A DNA stretch of 64,000 nucleotides from Pseudomonas graminis (GTDB lineage Bacteria; Pseudomonadota; Gammaproteobacteria; Pseudomonadales; Pseudomonadaceae), in contig NZ_FOHW01000013.1 in the NCBI RefSeq assembly GCF_900111735.1, forward strand, positions 57,643-121,642. Direction: 5' to 3'. The notes under the pieces are model-generated. The model ran no database searches. It was not told the origin of the DNA and saw only the letters and a list, made by a program, of their open reading frames with translations. This document shows, in pieces, positions 1 to 9,285 of the stretch. Every line of letters begins with the position of its first letter. The first letter of the stretch is position 1. The translations under genes and the position numbers were made by a program.

Positions 1-1970
1 GGCTTAACCACGCCGCCGTCCTTCAGGGCGAAGCTGCGTCCCAGCGTACTGCCGACCTTGCCCAGCATCGACTGAGTCTGGTTGGTCCTGGCCTGCATGC
101 CGTTGTCCAGCGTGTAGCTGCTGCCATCGATCCAGACGCTGGACACCTGCGCAAACGGCTCGACGAAATACTCATCGCCCAGCTTTATATGCTTGCCGAC
201 TTCCAGCGACCCCCCCAGTGCCTTGCTGCTGTAGTTTCCTTTGGCCTTGGTACCATCGCTCATCGCTACCTTGGACTCGTTATGGAACTGGTTGAGTTTC
301 ACCACGCCGTCCAGGTAATAGCCACCCTCGGACAACCACGTGCCATACGCGCCGACGTAGTAGCTGTCGACCTGGCCCGATGTGCCTCGGCCGATATCCA
401 GATCCGACTTGCTGTAACCGCCCATCAATCCGAGCAACAACTGACCGCTGCCCACCGGCACAGGCGCGTCCGCACCGAACGACAGGCCCTGCTGCTTCTG
501 GCTGTAATCAACGCCGGACTCCAGCGCCGCATTGAAACGACTGCCATACGTACGCATCCAGCCGCCGCCCTGCTCCTGGCCGCGCACTTCACCCATGCGA
601 CTGCGCAACGTCGTCAACTCGCTGTTCCACACCGTCGGTGCCGTGTTGAACAACGCCAGCGCACTTTTCGTGGAAGGACTGATCTCCTTGCCGGACCCGA
701 CGATAAACCAGTCATTGCCCTGGCGTTCGAGCTCGTAGGAATACACCCCAAGATCCGCACGACCGCCCACCAGCCCGAACTCCGCGTCCCCGCCTTCGGT
801 GTGAACCACCCGAAGCGGGTCAAACTCGGCGGGGACGGCTTCGGTGCCGGTGTTCTGGATACGCAGACGATGCCTGCCCGACGCCTCACCGTTCACACTG
901 AGCAAATCGCCGGTGCCGTTGTCGAGGTTGATGCGCATGTCGAAACGACCCGAGCCGGACAGCGTGCCCAGCGAAAGCGAATGGAAGCCGTCTCCGGTGA
1001 AGCCAACGGTGCCGGCATCCAAAGACATAAAACCGATTTCGGTGGGACTGCTCATGAACCATTTCGAATCGGAACCAATGGTCATTGAATTTATGCCAAA
1101 TACGTTGCCTGTAAGGCTCGCCCCATTGGTGAGCCCGACGTCCAACACGCTACCCGGATCAGAATGTAAGTCACCCAGCAGTTCACTCTCGTCGACTGTG
1201 AAAGACACGTGGCCGCCCTTGACGACCTCTAAAATGTTACCGTTACCTGCGGTTATGCTGGCACCATTTTTTACATGTATGTCTGTGAAGGCATCATTAC
1301 CCAAAACATTCTCAACTTTGATGGCTGCTCCCTCAATTGATGTTAATGCTGAATGGTCAATGACTAGGCTGCCGGTATTAAAGGTTGCAGTTTGTCCAGC
1401 GACTCTTCCAGACGAAAGATATGCGCCGTTCTGGAGCCCCACGACATTGCTTCCTCCTCCGATATTGAGCTTGCCTCCGAATACGCCTACCCCCCATCCG
1501 TATCCAGAAGCGTCGGATTGCAATGCGGTGACTGATGAATTCGATATATTTACAGTGCTGAGAGCCACTGAACTAACGGCAAGGCCGCCACCCTTTATCC
1601 AGCTGTCGAGGATATTACCAGCCCCCCCCTCCTGGACCACGACCGCGACGTTTGAACCACCTTGAACAACTGAACCTACAATATCCAGCCATTTGCCGGC
1701 AACTATACCCTGCCTTACCAAGCCGCCATCATGGATGATAATAGTTCCCCCGTATGCCATGACTCTGTCAACCGTTCCACCAGATACATCCAGCTTTCCG
1801 AATGCACCAAGTGTATAAGAGTCTGGCTGATCATCAGGTCCGAGATAAATGGAGTTGTTGCCGATATCAATCCGCTCAAACTCTGACGCTCCTGCCTGCA
1901 GACAAACGAGAACACCTGCAATACTTAAACCGAAAGACGTCACCACGCGACGTTTAAAAAACTGTTTCAA
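1..1970 (-). CDS. Autotransporter, pertactin-like passenger plus start of beta-barrel (partial)
   Basis: Continuous minus-strand reading frame that leaves the window at base 1, so the C-terminus is missing. The proposed start is TTG at 1968-1970, preceded by AGAGGAG about seven bases upstream; no ATG lies nearby in frame. The N-terminus is basic and hydrophobic, ending near LQAGAS (signal-peptide-like). A passenger rich in Gly, Asn and Ser beta-helix repeats follows (for example LGAFGKLDVSGGTVDRV). Then comes a pertactin-type region with LDNGTGDLLSVNGEASG and ALALFNTAPTVWNSELTTL, and the beginning of a type V barrel (GGWMRTYGSRF, GLMGGYSKSDLDI, YYVGAYGTWL). Known role of the family: outer-membrane self-secretion of an adhesin or enzyme passenger. 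The passenger DNA looks AT-richer than the barrel DNA. The specific function is unknown. Confidence 0.85.
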   Translation of the reverse strand, partial: MKQFFKRRVVTSFGLSIAGVLVCLQAGASEFERIDIGNNSIYLGPDDQPDSYTLGAFGKLDVSGGTVDRVMAYGGTIIIHDGGLVRQGIVAGKWLDIVGSVVQGGSNVAVVVQEGGAGNILDSWIKGGGLAVSSVALSTVNISNSSVTALQSDASGYGWGVGVFGGKLNIGGGSNVVGLQNGAYLSSGRVAGQTATFNTGSLVIDHSALTSIEGAAIKVENVLGNDAFTDIHVKNGASITAGNGNILEVVKGGHVSFTVDESELLGDLHSDPGSVLDVGLTNGASLTGNVFGINSMTIGSDSKWFMSSPTEIGFMSLDAGTVGFTGDGFHSLSLGTLSGSGRFDMRINLDNGTGDLLSVNGEASGRHRLRIQNTGTEAVPAEFDPLRVVHTEGGDAEFGLVGGRADLGVYSYELERQGNDWFIVGSGKEISPSTKSALALFNTAPTVWNSELTTLRSRMGEVRGQEQGGGWMRTYGSRFNAALESGVDYSQKQQGLSFGADAPVPVGSGQLLLGLMGGYSKSDLDIGRGTSGQVDSYYVGAYGTWLSEGGYYLDGVVKLNQFHNESKVAMSDGTKAKGNYSSKALGGSLEVGKHIKLGDEYFVEPFAQVSSVWIDGSSYTLDNGMQARTNQTQSMLGKVGSTLGRSFALKDGGVVK

Positions 1971-2153
1971 TGCAACTGCTCCTCTAATGAGCGGCGATCA
2001 TAGGAGCCCTAGGAATTATCAGGAAAAATTGGTGATACACATGAGATAGTCCTCTTCCTATCGCAACGAGTTTTTTTCTTACAGACCAATCCCCGTTCGC
2101 TTGTAGGAATATTCGCAAAAAATTAGATTGGTTGATTTAAATAACAATACCCC

Positions 2154-2182
2154 TTGACAACGCACCATAAAATCTATTGCTT
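2154..2182 (+). promoter_or_regulatory. Possible sigma70 promoter before the Ig-like genes
   Basis: A consensus TTGACA at 2154-2159 lies in AT-rich DNA, followed by the AT-rich stretch CATAAAATCTATTG. No canonical -10 stands at ideal spacing, so this is tentative. It would read into the Ig-like genes from 2258. Confidence 0.3.
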
Positions 2183-2257
2183 CAATAGGACTGAAGGGAA
2201 GTTAATATCTTTCAGACACGAGAGCCTGACCCTGAAAAAATTTGGACAAGGTTCCAT

Positions 2258-4132
2258 TTGCAATCCGAGAAACGAATAACGGTGACTAAAATGTGCAAGA
2301 CCGGAACACACTCTACAGCAAAAAGCCCTTATAAAATGCGAAAAGCTGAACTGGAATTACCGATCCCTCGGGTTCCTTTGGCTGATCCCATCGATGGACT
2401 TATTAAAACTGACGACCTTCTTGACGATGTGATTGTTGAGATCACTATTTGGAAAGGAGCCAAGACGAATGATTCTCTGCACCTGACCCTCAACGGCTTT
2501 ACAGTCGGACAGGAATACACTCTTGATAACCCAATTGAGGGCGCAATTATCGAGCTCGCTATACCTGTGGATGCCGAATTGACAACAGATGGCGTCTACA
2601 GACTCAGGTATGTGACCAGCTCATTTCCTGGTGGTAACACGGCGGAATCGCCTGTGGTAGACATTAAAGTCGACAGAACCGCACCTGGGGCACACCAGCT
2701 CGGGTATATGGATTTTCCAGAAGAGGCGAAGGACGGTCTCACCGCGGCAGAACTCGCGGCAATGGGCGACACGCTGACAGGTCGCATCTACGGATACACC
2801 GGCTTGAGCGGGGGCGACACCATTTTCACTTACTGGGGAAGTATCCCGGGCCCCGAAATCGTTCTGACCGGCAACGAAAATGGCGATACCCCTATCGAGG
2901 TACCTTTTGACAAGGATTTTTTGTTGTCACTGGGAAACAATCCCGGAGCAACGTATTACAGGATCAAAGACCGAGCTGGTAACCTCTCGGCCTCGTCTAA
3001 AGAAGTAACTATCACGTTGTTTCTGACAGAGGTCATCACTGATCTTTCGCCTCCAGTCGTTGAGAATTACGACGGTTTGATTGACTACGGCGACGCACTT
3101 TCCAATGTGAAGGTGGATATTCCATCCACCGCTATTCTGCAAGACGGGGATGAGGTACTTTTGCGATGGGGCCCGATTCCAATTGGCCCATACCCGGTAG
3201 ACTTAGACGATTTGAGCCAAGAATTTGTTTTAATATTTGATATTGCGTACGCGACCATTGCGCAGGCCGGTGATGGCGTACGTCAATTGCGTTACGACGT
3301 GCTGCGCGACGGACACCTGATAGGAGTTTCGAAAACAATTGATGTAAATGTCAAAATTGAATTGCCTGTACCAGGCACTCTAGAAAAACCTACCATCAAG
3401 GGTGGCAGTAGTACTCCGAGCGCTGAGGACAACGTCATTGATGAAAATGACTTCGAACTTGATGCTACCGTCATCCTCAGCTGGAACGACAACTTCAACG
3501 CCGGCGAGAGCATTCAAATCTACTGGAGTGGACAAGAGGTTTTAATCCCTCCATACACCATTACCAACTCCGACACTGCTGCAGGACGACCGCTGCTACT
3601 AGTCATCCCAAACTCTGCATTTAAACCTATTGGGACCGGAACTGACATTCGCGTCTACTACTCGGTTTCGCAACCGGGCAATCCTAACCAGTCATTCTCT
3701 GAAGAGCGGGGAGTCATTGTGCGATCCAAGGATGAGCTCCCGGGTGGATCAGATGGTTTGGATGCTCCTCAATTTGAGCAACTCAATTCTAACGGAGCGA
3801 TCAACAGAGAAAATTCCGTGAATGGTGCCCCGATATATATCAAGCCATTCCTGAACATTAGCGTAGGGCAAACAATCGTTTTCACATATGAAGCGTACAG
3901 CGATCTGGTATCCGATGAGCTCAGTTTCGTATGGACACATACGTCCGCACCGCTTACTTCTGAGCAGGTCATCGACGGGTACAGATTCTCCGTCCCTCGT
4001 AGTGAATTAATGCGCCACTGCTACGGCCATGCGGAGACAACGTACCAAGTGATCAGTGATAACGGCACTGGCAATTCGAAAAGAGCGAGCGCTTACGTCG
4101 ACCTTCGTGTTGCGGGTGTTTGCACCGTTTAA
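2258..4132 (+). CDS. Ig-like repeat protein (hypothetical, 624 aa)
   Basis: Product not recognised by name. It holds about five diverged beta-sandwich repeats of roughly 110 residues. Each begins with a Leu/Pro-rich linker (LPIPRVPL, LSPPVVEN, LPVPGTLE, LDAPQFEQ) and ends its core with a motif of the type GDEVLLRWG or GESIQIYWSG. These are the Ig-like repeats common in large Pseudomonas hypothetical proteins. No signal peptide, membrane segment or sorting domain is visible. The start is uncertain: TTG at 2258, GTG at 2282 and ATG at 2291 are in frame, and none has a strong ribosome site. The protein ends just after a repeat, lacking the Big-2-like and C-terminal cap present in the next gene. 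A hairpin terminator follows directly. The DNA is AT-richer than the surrounding core. Confidence 0.8.
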   Translation: MQSEKRITVTKMCKTGTHSTAKSPYKMRKAELELPIPRVPLADPIDGLIKTDDLLDDVIVEITIWKGAKTNDSLHLTLNGFTVGQEYTLDNPIEGAIIELAIPVDAELTTDGVYRLRYVTSSFPGGNTAESPVVDIKVDRTAPGAHQLGYMDFPEEAKDGLTAAELAAMGDTLTGRIYGYTGLSGGDTIFTYWGSIPGPEIVLTGNENGDTPIEVPFDKDFLLSLGNNPGATYYRIKDRAGNLSASSKEVTITLFLTEVITDLSPPVVENYDGLIDYGDALSNVKVDIPSTAILQDGDEVLLRWGPIPIGPYPVDLDDLSQEFVLIFDIAYATIAQAGDGVRQLRYDVLRDGHLIGVSKTIDVNVKIELPVPGTLEKPTIKGGSSTPSAEDNVIDENDFELDATVILSWNDNFNAGESIQIYWSGQEVLIPPYTITNSDTAAGRPLLLVIPNSAFKPIGTGTDIRVYYSVSQPGNPNQSFSEERGVIVRSKDELPGGSDGLDAPQFEQLNSNGAINRENSVNGAPIYIKPFLNISVGQTIVFTYEAYSDLVSDELSFVWTHTSAPLTSEQVIDGYRFSVPRSELMRHCYGHAETTYQVISDNGTGNSKRASAYVDLRVAGVCTV

Positions 4133-4138
4133 TACATC

Positions 4139-4164
4139 GGCGGGCCACTGGCCCGCCATCTTTT
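4139..4164 (+). terminator. Rho-independent terminator
   Basis: An 8-bp perfect stem GGCGGGCC/GGCCCGCC with loop ACT (4139-4157) is followed by ATCTTTT. It lies seven bases after the stop of the 624-aa Ig-like gene. The next gene's ribosome site (AGAAGGA) starts directly after the T-tract, so this may act as an attenuator between the two Ig-like genes. Confidence 0.75.
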
Positions 4165-4180
4165 AGAAGGAATATCGTAC

Positions 4181-7126
4181 ATGCAAACCAATAAGAGCTT
4201 CACATTACCAAACCCGACAATTTTGAGCTTCGACGATGCCGGAATCGGTGACGTCGATGTAGCCGACCCCGCGAAACCCTTGGAGGTACTGGTAGGCCCT
4301 TTAAAGCTTAACCCCAAGGACAAGATCGAGTTGTACTGGGGAGCAAACGAAGAACCCGTATCTTCTTATACCCATACATCAGATTCAGCCATTAGTGACG
4401 GGATTTTTACGCTGGTCGTAGACACCCACTGGATAAAGCCGGGACTGACTAACGTCAAGTACATCTACACGCCGTTCCCTTCGGCGATCCCTGAGCAGTC
4501 CAGTGTCATTCAAGTATTGGTCAAGCTTGATATTCCGGGAGGAAAGGATCCAAACCCGGCTACGCCCTACGAAAACGAAACTTTGGGCACGCCTACGATT
4601 TCCCCACCCGGCATCATCACCTCCCCTGAAGGCGTCTCCGTAGAAATCGCTCCATACGTAAACATGGCCGTAGGTGATGACGTCAAGTTGTCATGGCATG
4701 GACAATTCGTTCGGATGGTGATCATGAGTGAGGCTGAAGTCGGAAAGCCAATCATCATTCAGGTGCCTAAAGGCGCCATCGAATTCGCGGGCAGTTCGGA
4801 CATGATCGAAGTCCGGTATGAAATTCGCGACGTCGTGAATAACTGGTCGCGCTGGTCACTGCCGACCTATGCGCAGGTTGAAATTGGACGGGATACCTTA
4901 CCTGCACCGGTCGCACCGCAGGCGCCTGACATGGAGCTCGATCTTGAAAAATTGGCGGGCTCGCCCGTCCAGACTCTGGTGCTGTCTAACCCGCAGATCG
5001 CTAAAAATGATGAGGTCATGTTGTCTGTAGAACGTGAGACCGGCTCGGGTATGCCTCTGCCTACGTATCGAACGACAAAAGTAGTTCAGAATCCCTTCGG
5101 ATTTTTGGACTTTTCGCTCCCAAATGATCTTTTCCAACCGATCAGCCAAGGTCGCGTTCGCATCAGGTATCGGGTAATGAAAACGACCGGCCAGGCATTG
5201 GTATCAAAAAATCTACCTTTGAAAATCATCGGGAAGATGATGGAACTGGATCCGCCGAGAATTCCGTTGGCAGAGCAGAACGAAGGTGTACTGGATCCCA
5301 CTGCTCATAACGTATTGGTTGAGGTGCCTCCTTACTACTTCATGCTTCCTGGCCAAGATGTCAATCTTGTGTGGATGGGCAAAACGGCCGGCGGCGCAAA
5401 CGTCATGCACGAAGAGCGTAAGAATCTTAGTCATGGTGACATAGGCAATACCTTGCAGTACGCGATTCCCGACATGAAGGTCAACGCACTGGCTGGCGGC
5501 TCTTTGGAGGTTTACTACACCGTTACTTCATTCGAGCGGGAGTTTTTCAAGTCGCCCGTACTTAACGTGCTGGTTGGCGATGACACTGGAGCTTACTTTC
5601 CAGCGCCCTCAATCGATGAACTGGACAGCAGTGGCGTACTGGACCCCGCGAACATTTCCCTGGAAGCTACGGTACGCATCGCACGGTATCCGGGCATTGC
5701 AGTGAATGATCAGGTCACACTGTATTGGGACGGCCAAGGATCCAGCGGTAGTTACACTGATTTCACCGTGATTAACAGCGGTACCGTCAGTAGAGAAGTG
5801 ATTTTCAGGGTCAACAAGCGTGTCGTAGAGGCCAATACGAACAGCGACGTGACCGCTTGGTACGAAGTCGACCGGGGCACTCAAAAGTTCGTCTCCACAC
5901 AACTGCGATTCCGTGTCGGTAGCATGGTCTACGCGCCGTTGCCCAATCCCACTGTCAAAGAAGCCAAAGGCGACACGCTCGATCCTGCTGATGCACCCAG
6001 CGGCGCGACCGTCTTGATTGCTTCCGATGCGAATCTGGGGGCTGGCGATATCGTTGAAACTCGCTGGAGCGGTCCAAAAGGCAGCGGGACAAAGACCAAC
6101 GTCATCAAGGTCGAGGAGGCATCTCGCGAGCTAGCGGTCGTGTTTGCTAGCCAATTGGTGACTGCAAATGATGGTCAAACAGTCAACGTCTCCTACACCG
6201 TGGAACGCGCTGGTGCCTTGCAACAGTCCGAGGTCGTGAGGCTGCAAATCATGAGCTCAGTGCTCGAGCTGCCAGCACCTGCCGTCGACTCAGTCGGCGC
6301 TGACGGAATTTTGCGTCCCACATTGATCCCAGAATCAGGCGCAACTGTTCGCGTCAGTTACCGCAACATGGCGTCTGAGGATCGTGTCACCGCTCGCTGG
6401 TCTAGCGTCTCGACATTTGATACAGCCACGCAAACAGTTGGAGACCAGCACGCTCTCGTCTTCAATGTGCCTAAAGCACAGATATCTGCAGCTGAAGGCA
6501 GTACGGCAACAGTGAGCTATGAAGTCATTCGAAACGGAGTACCTCGCCGCTCTGAAGGACTGTCACTCAATGTTCTCAAAGGTCTGGAATTCGACACATC
6601 TCCAGCCACCTTGGGCGGAAAGATTTATCTGCTTCCGGGACATCCCGAACTGCTTCCGGTCTTCCCGACCGGAACTACGATCAAGCGGGTAGCAGCCGGC
6701 GGTAAACCACCTTATACCTACTCATCGAGCATGCCGAATGTGGCTCATGTTGACTCAACAGGCCTGGTTTCGGTACGCAGCAGAGGCGGTTCAATCATTA
6801 CGGCGACCGACGCTGCGGGCGAGAGCAAAAGCTTCACCGTCTCCGTCACCGGCGTCATCGAATGCCACGGCGTGGGCTCCGGCAATTACACCCAGATGTC
6901 CAACGCGGCGAGCCGCATCGGCGGGCGTATCCCGAGCATCCACGAGTTGATCGAGATCCATAACGCCTACGGCAATCGCTGGCCGATGGGCAATGCCAAC
7001 TACTGGGCCTCCACCGTCGCCAAGAACGTATTCGGGGCGAAGTGGTACTACGTGAAGAACCTCAACACCGGCAAGGACTACAAGCTGCTCCACATCAATT
7101 CCAGCCTGGGCGTCGCGATTCGTTGA
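4181..7126 (+). CDS. Ig-like repeat protein with Big-2-like domain and C-terminal cap (981 aa)
   Basis: ATG start with AGAAGGA nine to ten bases upstream. Seven repeats of about 110 residues each open with a Leu/Pro linker (LPNPTILS, LGTPTISP, LPAPVAPQ, LDPPRIPL, FPAPSIDE, LPNPTVKE, LPAPAVDS) and carry a GDxVxxxWxG core such as NDQVTLYWDGQG. Residues ~800-890 resemble a bacterial Ig-like group 2 (Big-2) domain (SMPNVAHVDSTGLVSVRSRG, IITATDAAGES). The last ~90 residues (from CHGVGSGNYTQMSN) form a Trp/Tyr-rich cap with IPSIHELIEIHNAYG. That cap DNA is clearly more GC-rich than the repeat region. No N-terminal signal peptide and no type I or V secretion signal is recognisable. Likely a surface or secreted adhesin-like fibre, but that is inference. 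Confidence 0.85.
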   Translation: MQTNKSFTLPNPTILSFDDAGIGDVDVADPAKPLEVLVGPLKLNPKDKIELYWGANEEPVSSYTHTSDSAISDGIFTLVVDTHWIKPGLTNVKYIYTPFPSAIPEQSSVIQVLVKLDIPGGKDPNPATPYENETLGTPTISPPGIITSPEGVSVEIAPYVNMAVGDDVKLSWHGQFVRMVIMSEAEVGKPIIIQVPKGAIEFAGSSDMIEVRYEIRDVVNNWSRWSLPTYAQVEIGRDTLPAPVAPQAPDMELDLEKLAGSPVQTLVLSNPQIAKNDEVMLSVERETGSGMPLPTYRTTKVVQNPFGFLDFSLPNDLFQPISQGRVRIRYRVMKTTGQALVSKNLPLKIIGKMMELDPPRIPLAEQNEGVLDPTAHNVLVEVPPYYFMLPGQDVNLVWMGKTAGGANVMHEERKNLSHGDIGNTLQYAIPDMKVNALAGGSLEVYYTVTSFEREFFKSPVLNVLVGDDTGAYFPAPSIDELDSSGVLDPANISLEATVRIARYPGIAVNDQVTLYWDGQGSSGSYTDFTVINSGTVSREVIFRVNKRVVEANTNSDVTAWYEVDRGTQKFVSTQLRFRVGSMVYAPLPNPTVKEAKGDTLDPADAPSGATVLIASDANLGAGDIVETRWSGPKGSGTKTNVIKVEEASRELAVVFASQLVTANDGQTVNVSYTVERAGALQQSEVVRLQIMSSVLELPAPAVDSVGADGILRPTLIPESGATVRVSYRNMASEDRVTARWSSVSTFDTATQTVGDQHALVFNVPKAQISAAEGSTATVSYEVIRNGVPRRSEGLSLNVLKGLEFDTSPATLGGKIYLLPGHPELLPVFPTGTTIKRVAAGGKPPYTYSSSMPNVAHVDSTGLVSVRSRGGSIITATDAAGESKSFTVSVTGVIECHGVGSGNYTQMSNAASRIGGRIPSIHELIEIHNAYGNRWPMGNANYWASTVAKNVFGAKWYYVKNLNTGKDYKLLHINSSLGVAIR

Positions 7127-7182
7127 TCCGCCACTCTCGTTAGCGATGCAAGCCTCTTACGTGTAAGCAGCACCCCCTTTCA

Positions 7183-7211
7183 AAGACGTCGTCTCCACCA
7201 GACGGCGTCTT
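7183..7211. terminator. Hairpin, possible terminator after the Ig-like genes
   Basis: AAGACGTCGTCT, loop CCACC, AGACGGCGTCTT: a 12-bp stem with one G-T pair. The T-run after it is weak (TTATAT), so termination strength is uncertain. Confidence 0.5.
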
Positions 7212-7268
7212 ATATAGGTGCAGAGCGCCCACACCGCCCCGAAAACCCATTCAGGGAACCTCAGAACA

Positions 7269-7766
7269 ATGCCCGCACAACCTCCGCTCCAACGCCCACA
7301 AGCGCCGGCGGCCCTTGGCACGTTCAGCGCCAACGTCAATGGCCACCCGTTCATCACCCACAGCCTGAGCGCCATGGCGTGCCTGCGCCCGGGCCGGTCG
7401 GATCCGCTCACGTGCCGGATCTGGAAGATCCTCGCCACCGGCACGGTTCGCCGGCACCGCACCATGATCGGCCTGTTCATCGACGAAACCGTGCCACCTG
7501 GCAGCTACAACCTGCTGCGCAACGACCGGATCACCGTCATCTATCACCTCACGCCCACGCGAATGGCGAAGATCTATCACTCACGCGATCTGCAGCAAGG
7601 CAACCTGACGCTGCTGGGCTGCGATGCAGCCGCCGGAGCGCTGCACGGCAACTTCGAGTTTGCGGTCCCGACCAAGGACTTCCACGTGACCGACGGCCTG
7701 TTCGACCTGGTCTGTGACCTGAACGCCGAGGAACATCCGGCTATCCGATCAGCCGACGTGCCATAA
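7269..7766 (+). CDS. Conserved hypothetical protein (165 aa)
   Basis: Not recognised as a named family. The start was taken at ATG 7269 (MPAQPPLQR), with AGGGA about 14 bases upstream; an upstream in-frame start at 7218 has no better signal. The sequence includes a basic middle (WKILATGTVRRHRTMIGLF) and a C-terminal half NLTLLGCDAAAGALHGNFEF followed by VTDGLFDLVC, which reads like a beta-rich domain. No transmembrane segment or signal peptide is visible. The reverse-strand frames over this region have no ribosome sites or family motifs. The 3' end overlaps the convergent hydrolase gene by 26 bp. Confidence 0.6.
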   Translation: MPAQPPLQRPQAPAALGTFSANVNGHPFITHSLSAMACLRPGRSDPLTCRIWKILATGTVRRHRTMIGLFIDETVPPGSYNLLRNDRITVIYHLTPTRMAKIYHSRDLQQGNLTLLGCDAAAGALHGNFEFAVPTKDFHVTDGLFDLVCDLNAEEHPAIRSADVP

Positions 7767-8430
7767 GCCCGGCGATTTCCTGCATGCACGCCTCGACACT
7801 GAGGCCCGACGATTTCAACGGTTTCAGGTCGTGGTTGGCCGTCGGCACCCAATGCACATCAATGGCCTTCGACAACTCGTACCCTTCAACCGCCTGCCGA
7901 TTGCCCAGCGCATCCCGCTCGCCCTGAACGATCAGCGTCGGCGTCCGCAGTTCTGCCAAGTGAGCGACCCGCGGCTTTTCGGGTTTCCCCGCCGCATAGA
8001 ACGGATAGCCCAGACAGAACAACCCATCGACTTTGACTTCGTCAGCAATGACGCTGGCCATGCGTCCGCCCATGGATTTGCCACCGATCGCCACGCGCCC
8101 GCTCACACCCCCACGCACTGCGGCGTACACCTCATGCCAGCACTCCAGCAACTTTGGCTGGGGATTGGGCGGTCGTCTGCGCCCGTCGATTCGGCGCTGG
8201 GCCATGTAGGGGAATTCAAAACGCAGCACGCCAATACCCAAGGCCGCCAGACGCGCGGCGATGTCGTTCATGAAGTCGCTGTCCATCGGGGCGCCCGCGC
8301 CGTGGGCGAGAATCAGTGTCGATGGCGCGTCCGCCGCCGGGCCGGTGGGTGCATTCCAGATCCAGCCATGTTCTTGCGCCAGCAGGGCGCAGTGATCGGC
8401 CGTTCGCTTCGCCGCGTGTTGTTTGCTCAT
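7741..8430 (-). CDS. Alpha/beta hydrolase, KANL3/Tex30-like family
   Basis: A 229-residue single-domain alpha/beta hydrolase. The start was chosen at MSKQHAAKR (ATG 8428-8430), with AAAAGAGA just upstream; the longer frame upstream has no homology-like content. Visible motifs are the oxyanion segment LILAHGAGAPMDSDFM, the nucleophile elbow GGKSMGGRMAS (G-x-S-x-G), a later Asp in VQGERDALG and the catalytic His in PTANHDLKP. The substrate is unknown; family members are typically cytoplasmic dienelactone-hydrolase-like enzymes of undefined specificity. It is convergent with and overlaps the preceding hypothetical gene. In related genomes it commonly sits near cco genes, which here begin 850 bp away on the other strand. 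Confidence 0.85.
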   Translation of the reverse strand: MSKQHAAKRTADHCALLAQEHGWIWNAPTGPAADAPSTLILAHGAGAPMDSDFMNDIAARLAALGIGVLRFEFPYMAQRRIDGRRRPPNPQPKLLECWHEVYAAVRGGVSGRVAIGGKSMGGRMASVIADEVKVDGLFCLGYPFYAAGKPEKPRVAHLAELRTPTLIVQGERDALGNRQAVEGYELSKAIDVHWVPTANHDLKPLKSSGLSVEACMQEIAGLMARRLIG

Positions 8431-9285
8431 GCAGGTCTCTTTTACCAAAACATCGACTACCCGCCGACTAAGGCGGGCACCACGGCCAGCATTATGCAGC
8501 AACGTCGAGACCCATGACCCTGCCTGCCGATTGCCTGGTCCCGACAGCAAGGGTTCAGCTCCCAAGCGTTAGTCTGGCGCGGCACTTCGGCAACGAGCAC
8601 CGAATCCTGAGCGCCCCAACCTGCACACAACCGGGCGGTTTCATCGACGGAATATGCTTTTTGTCCGCTCCGGCCGATCACCCGTGACGATCGCCGGCCT
8701 TTCTGCCAGCTCGGGCCGAATATTTTTGGGCAGAGAAAAGTGCCACTGTCAGCGGCTTTTTGTATACAACTTAGTTGTAGAAACGCTCTCTCGATGCGCA
8801 GGAACAGCAGGCAGAGAACCGTTTCAGCTGTCTCCGGAAATGGTTGATCGCCGCGTCCTGCCAGGGACGCGGCAACTTCATACCCAGCGCGGCCAAGTGT
8901 CGCAGGCGCTGCGCCAAAGCCTTCCCTCCGCGATCATTCGCGTCTAAGCTGTGTCCGCACAGTGGACCGGCGACAGCTGACCACAGGCCCAGCAACAAGA
9001 TTGTGCCCGGCAACGCAACCCTCTTGCAGACAAGCAGCCCCAGCGCTGTTTTCACCCGCAGGGTTGTATCCAATCCCTCCCACTCACGCGCGCGATCCTG
9101 CTCGACCTGTCTTCCTTTCCCCCGGCCACTCAGCCAGAAATTTCCCACGCTTCGGCGACCGGGCGTCTGCGTGCACCGCATCTATCGTCCACGTCGATCC
9201 CACGCCACGCCACTGCGTGACGGGTGACGCGCGATCGAAGGTGCGGCTGTGACCACACTGATAAATACACACCGTGGAACCTGAC
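8431..9285. other. 855-bp intergenic region without a supported gene
   Basis: Several frames are open here on both strands because of high GC. None has a ribosome site together with family-like sequence; the longest, 8771-9181 on the minus strand, looks random (Arg/Gly/Pro-rich). The left part should contain the hydrolase promoter and the right part the ccoN promoter. I see no ANR-type TTGAT-N4-ATCAA site before ccoN, only a half site at about 8845. Two overlapping palindromes occur at 8760-8779. Confidence 0.6.
8760..8779. promoter_or_regulatory. Overlapping palindromes, possible operator
   Basis: TTGTATACAA (8760-8769) is a perfect 10-bp palindrome. It overlaps TACAAC-TTA-GTTGTA (8765-8779), a second perfect dyad. 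GntR-family regulators often recognise sites of this general shape. Neither target gene nor regulator can be assigned. Confidence 0.4.

Noticed and set aside
7379..7717. Alternative plus-strand frame within the 165-aa hypothetical gene
   Set aside because: Sequence is Arg/His/Pro-rich and shadow-like; frame 7269-7766 has a more protein-like composition and hydrophobic pattern.
8771..9181. Minus-strand 136-codon frame in the ccoN upstream gap
   Set aside because: No family motif and no convincing ribosome site; Arg-rich random-like composition.
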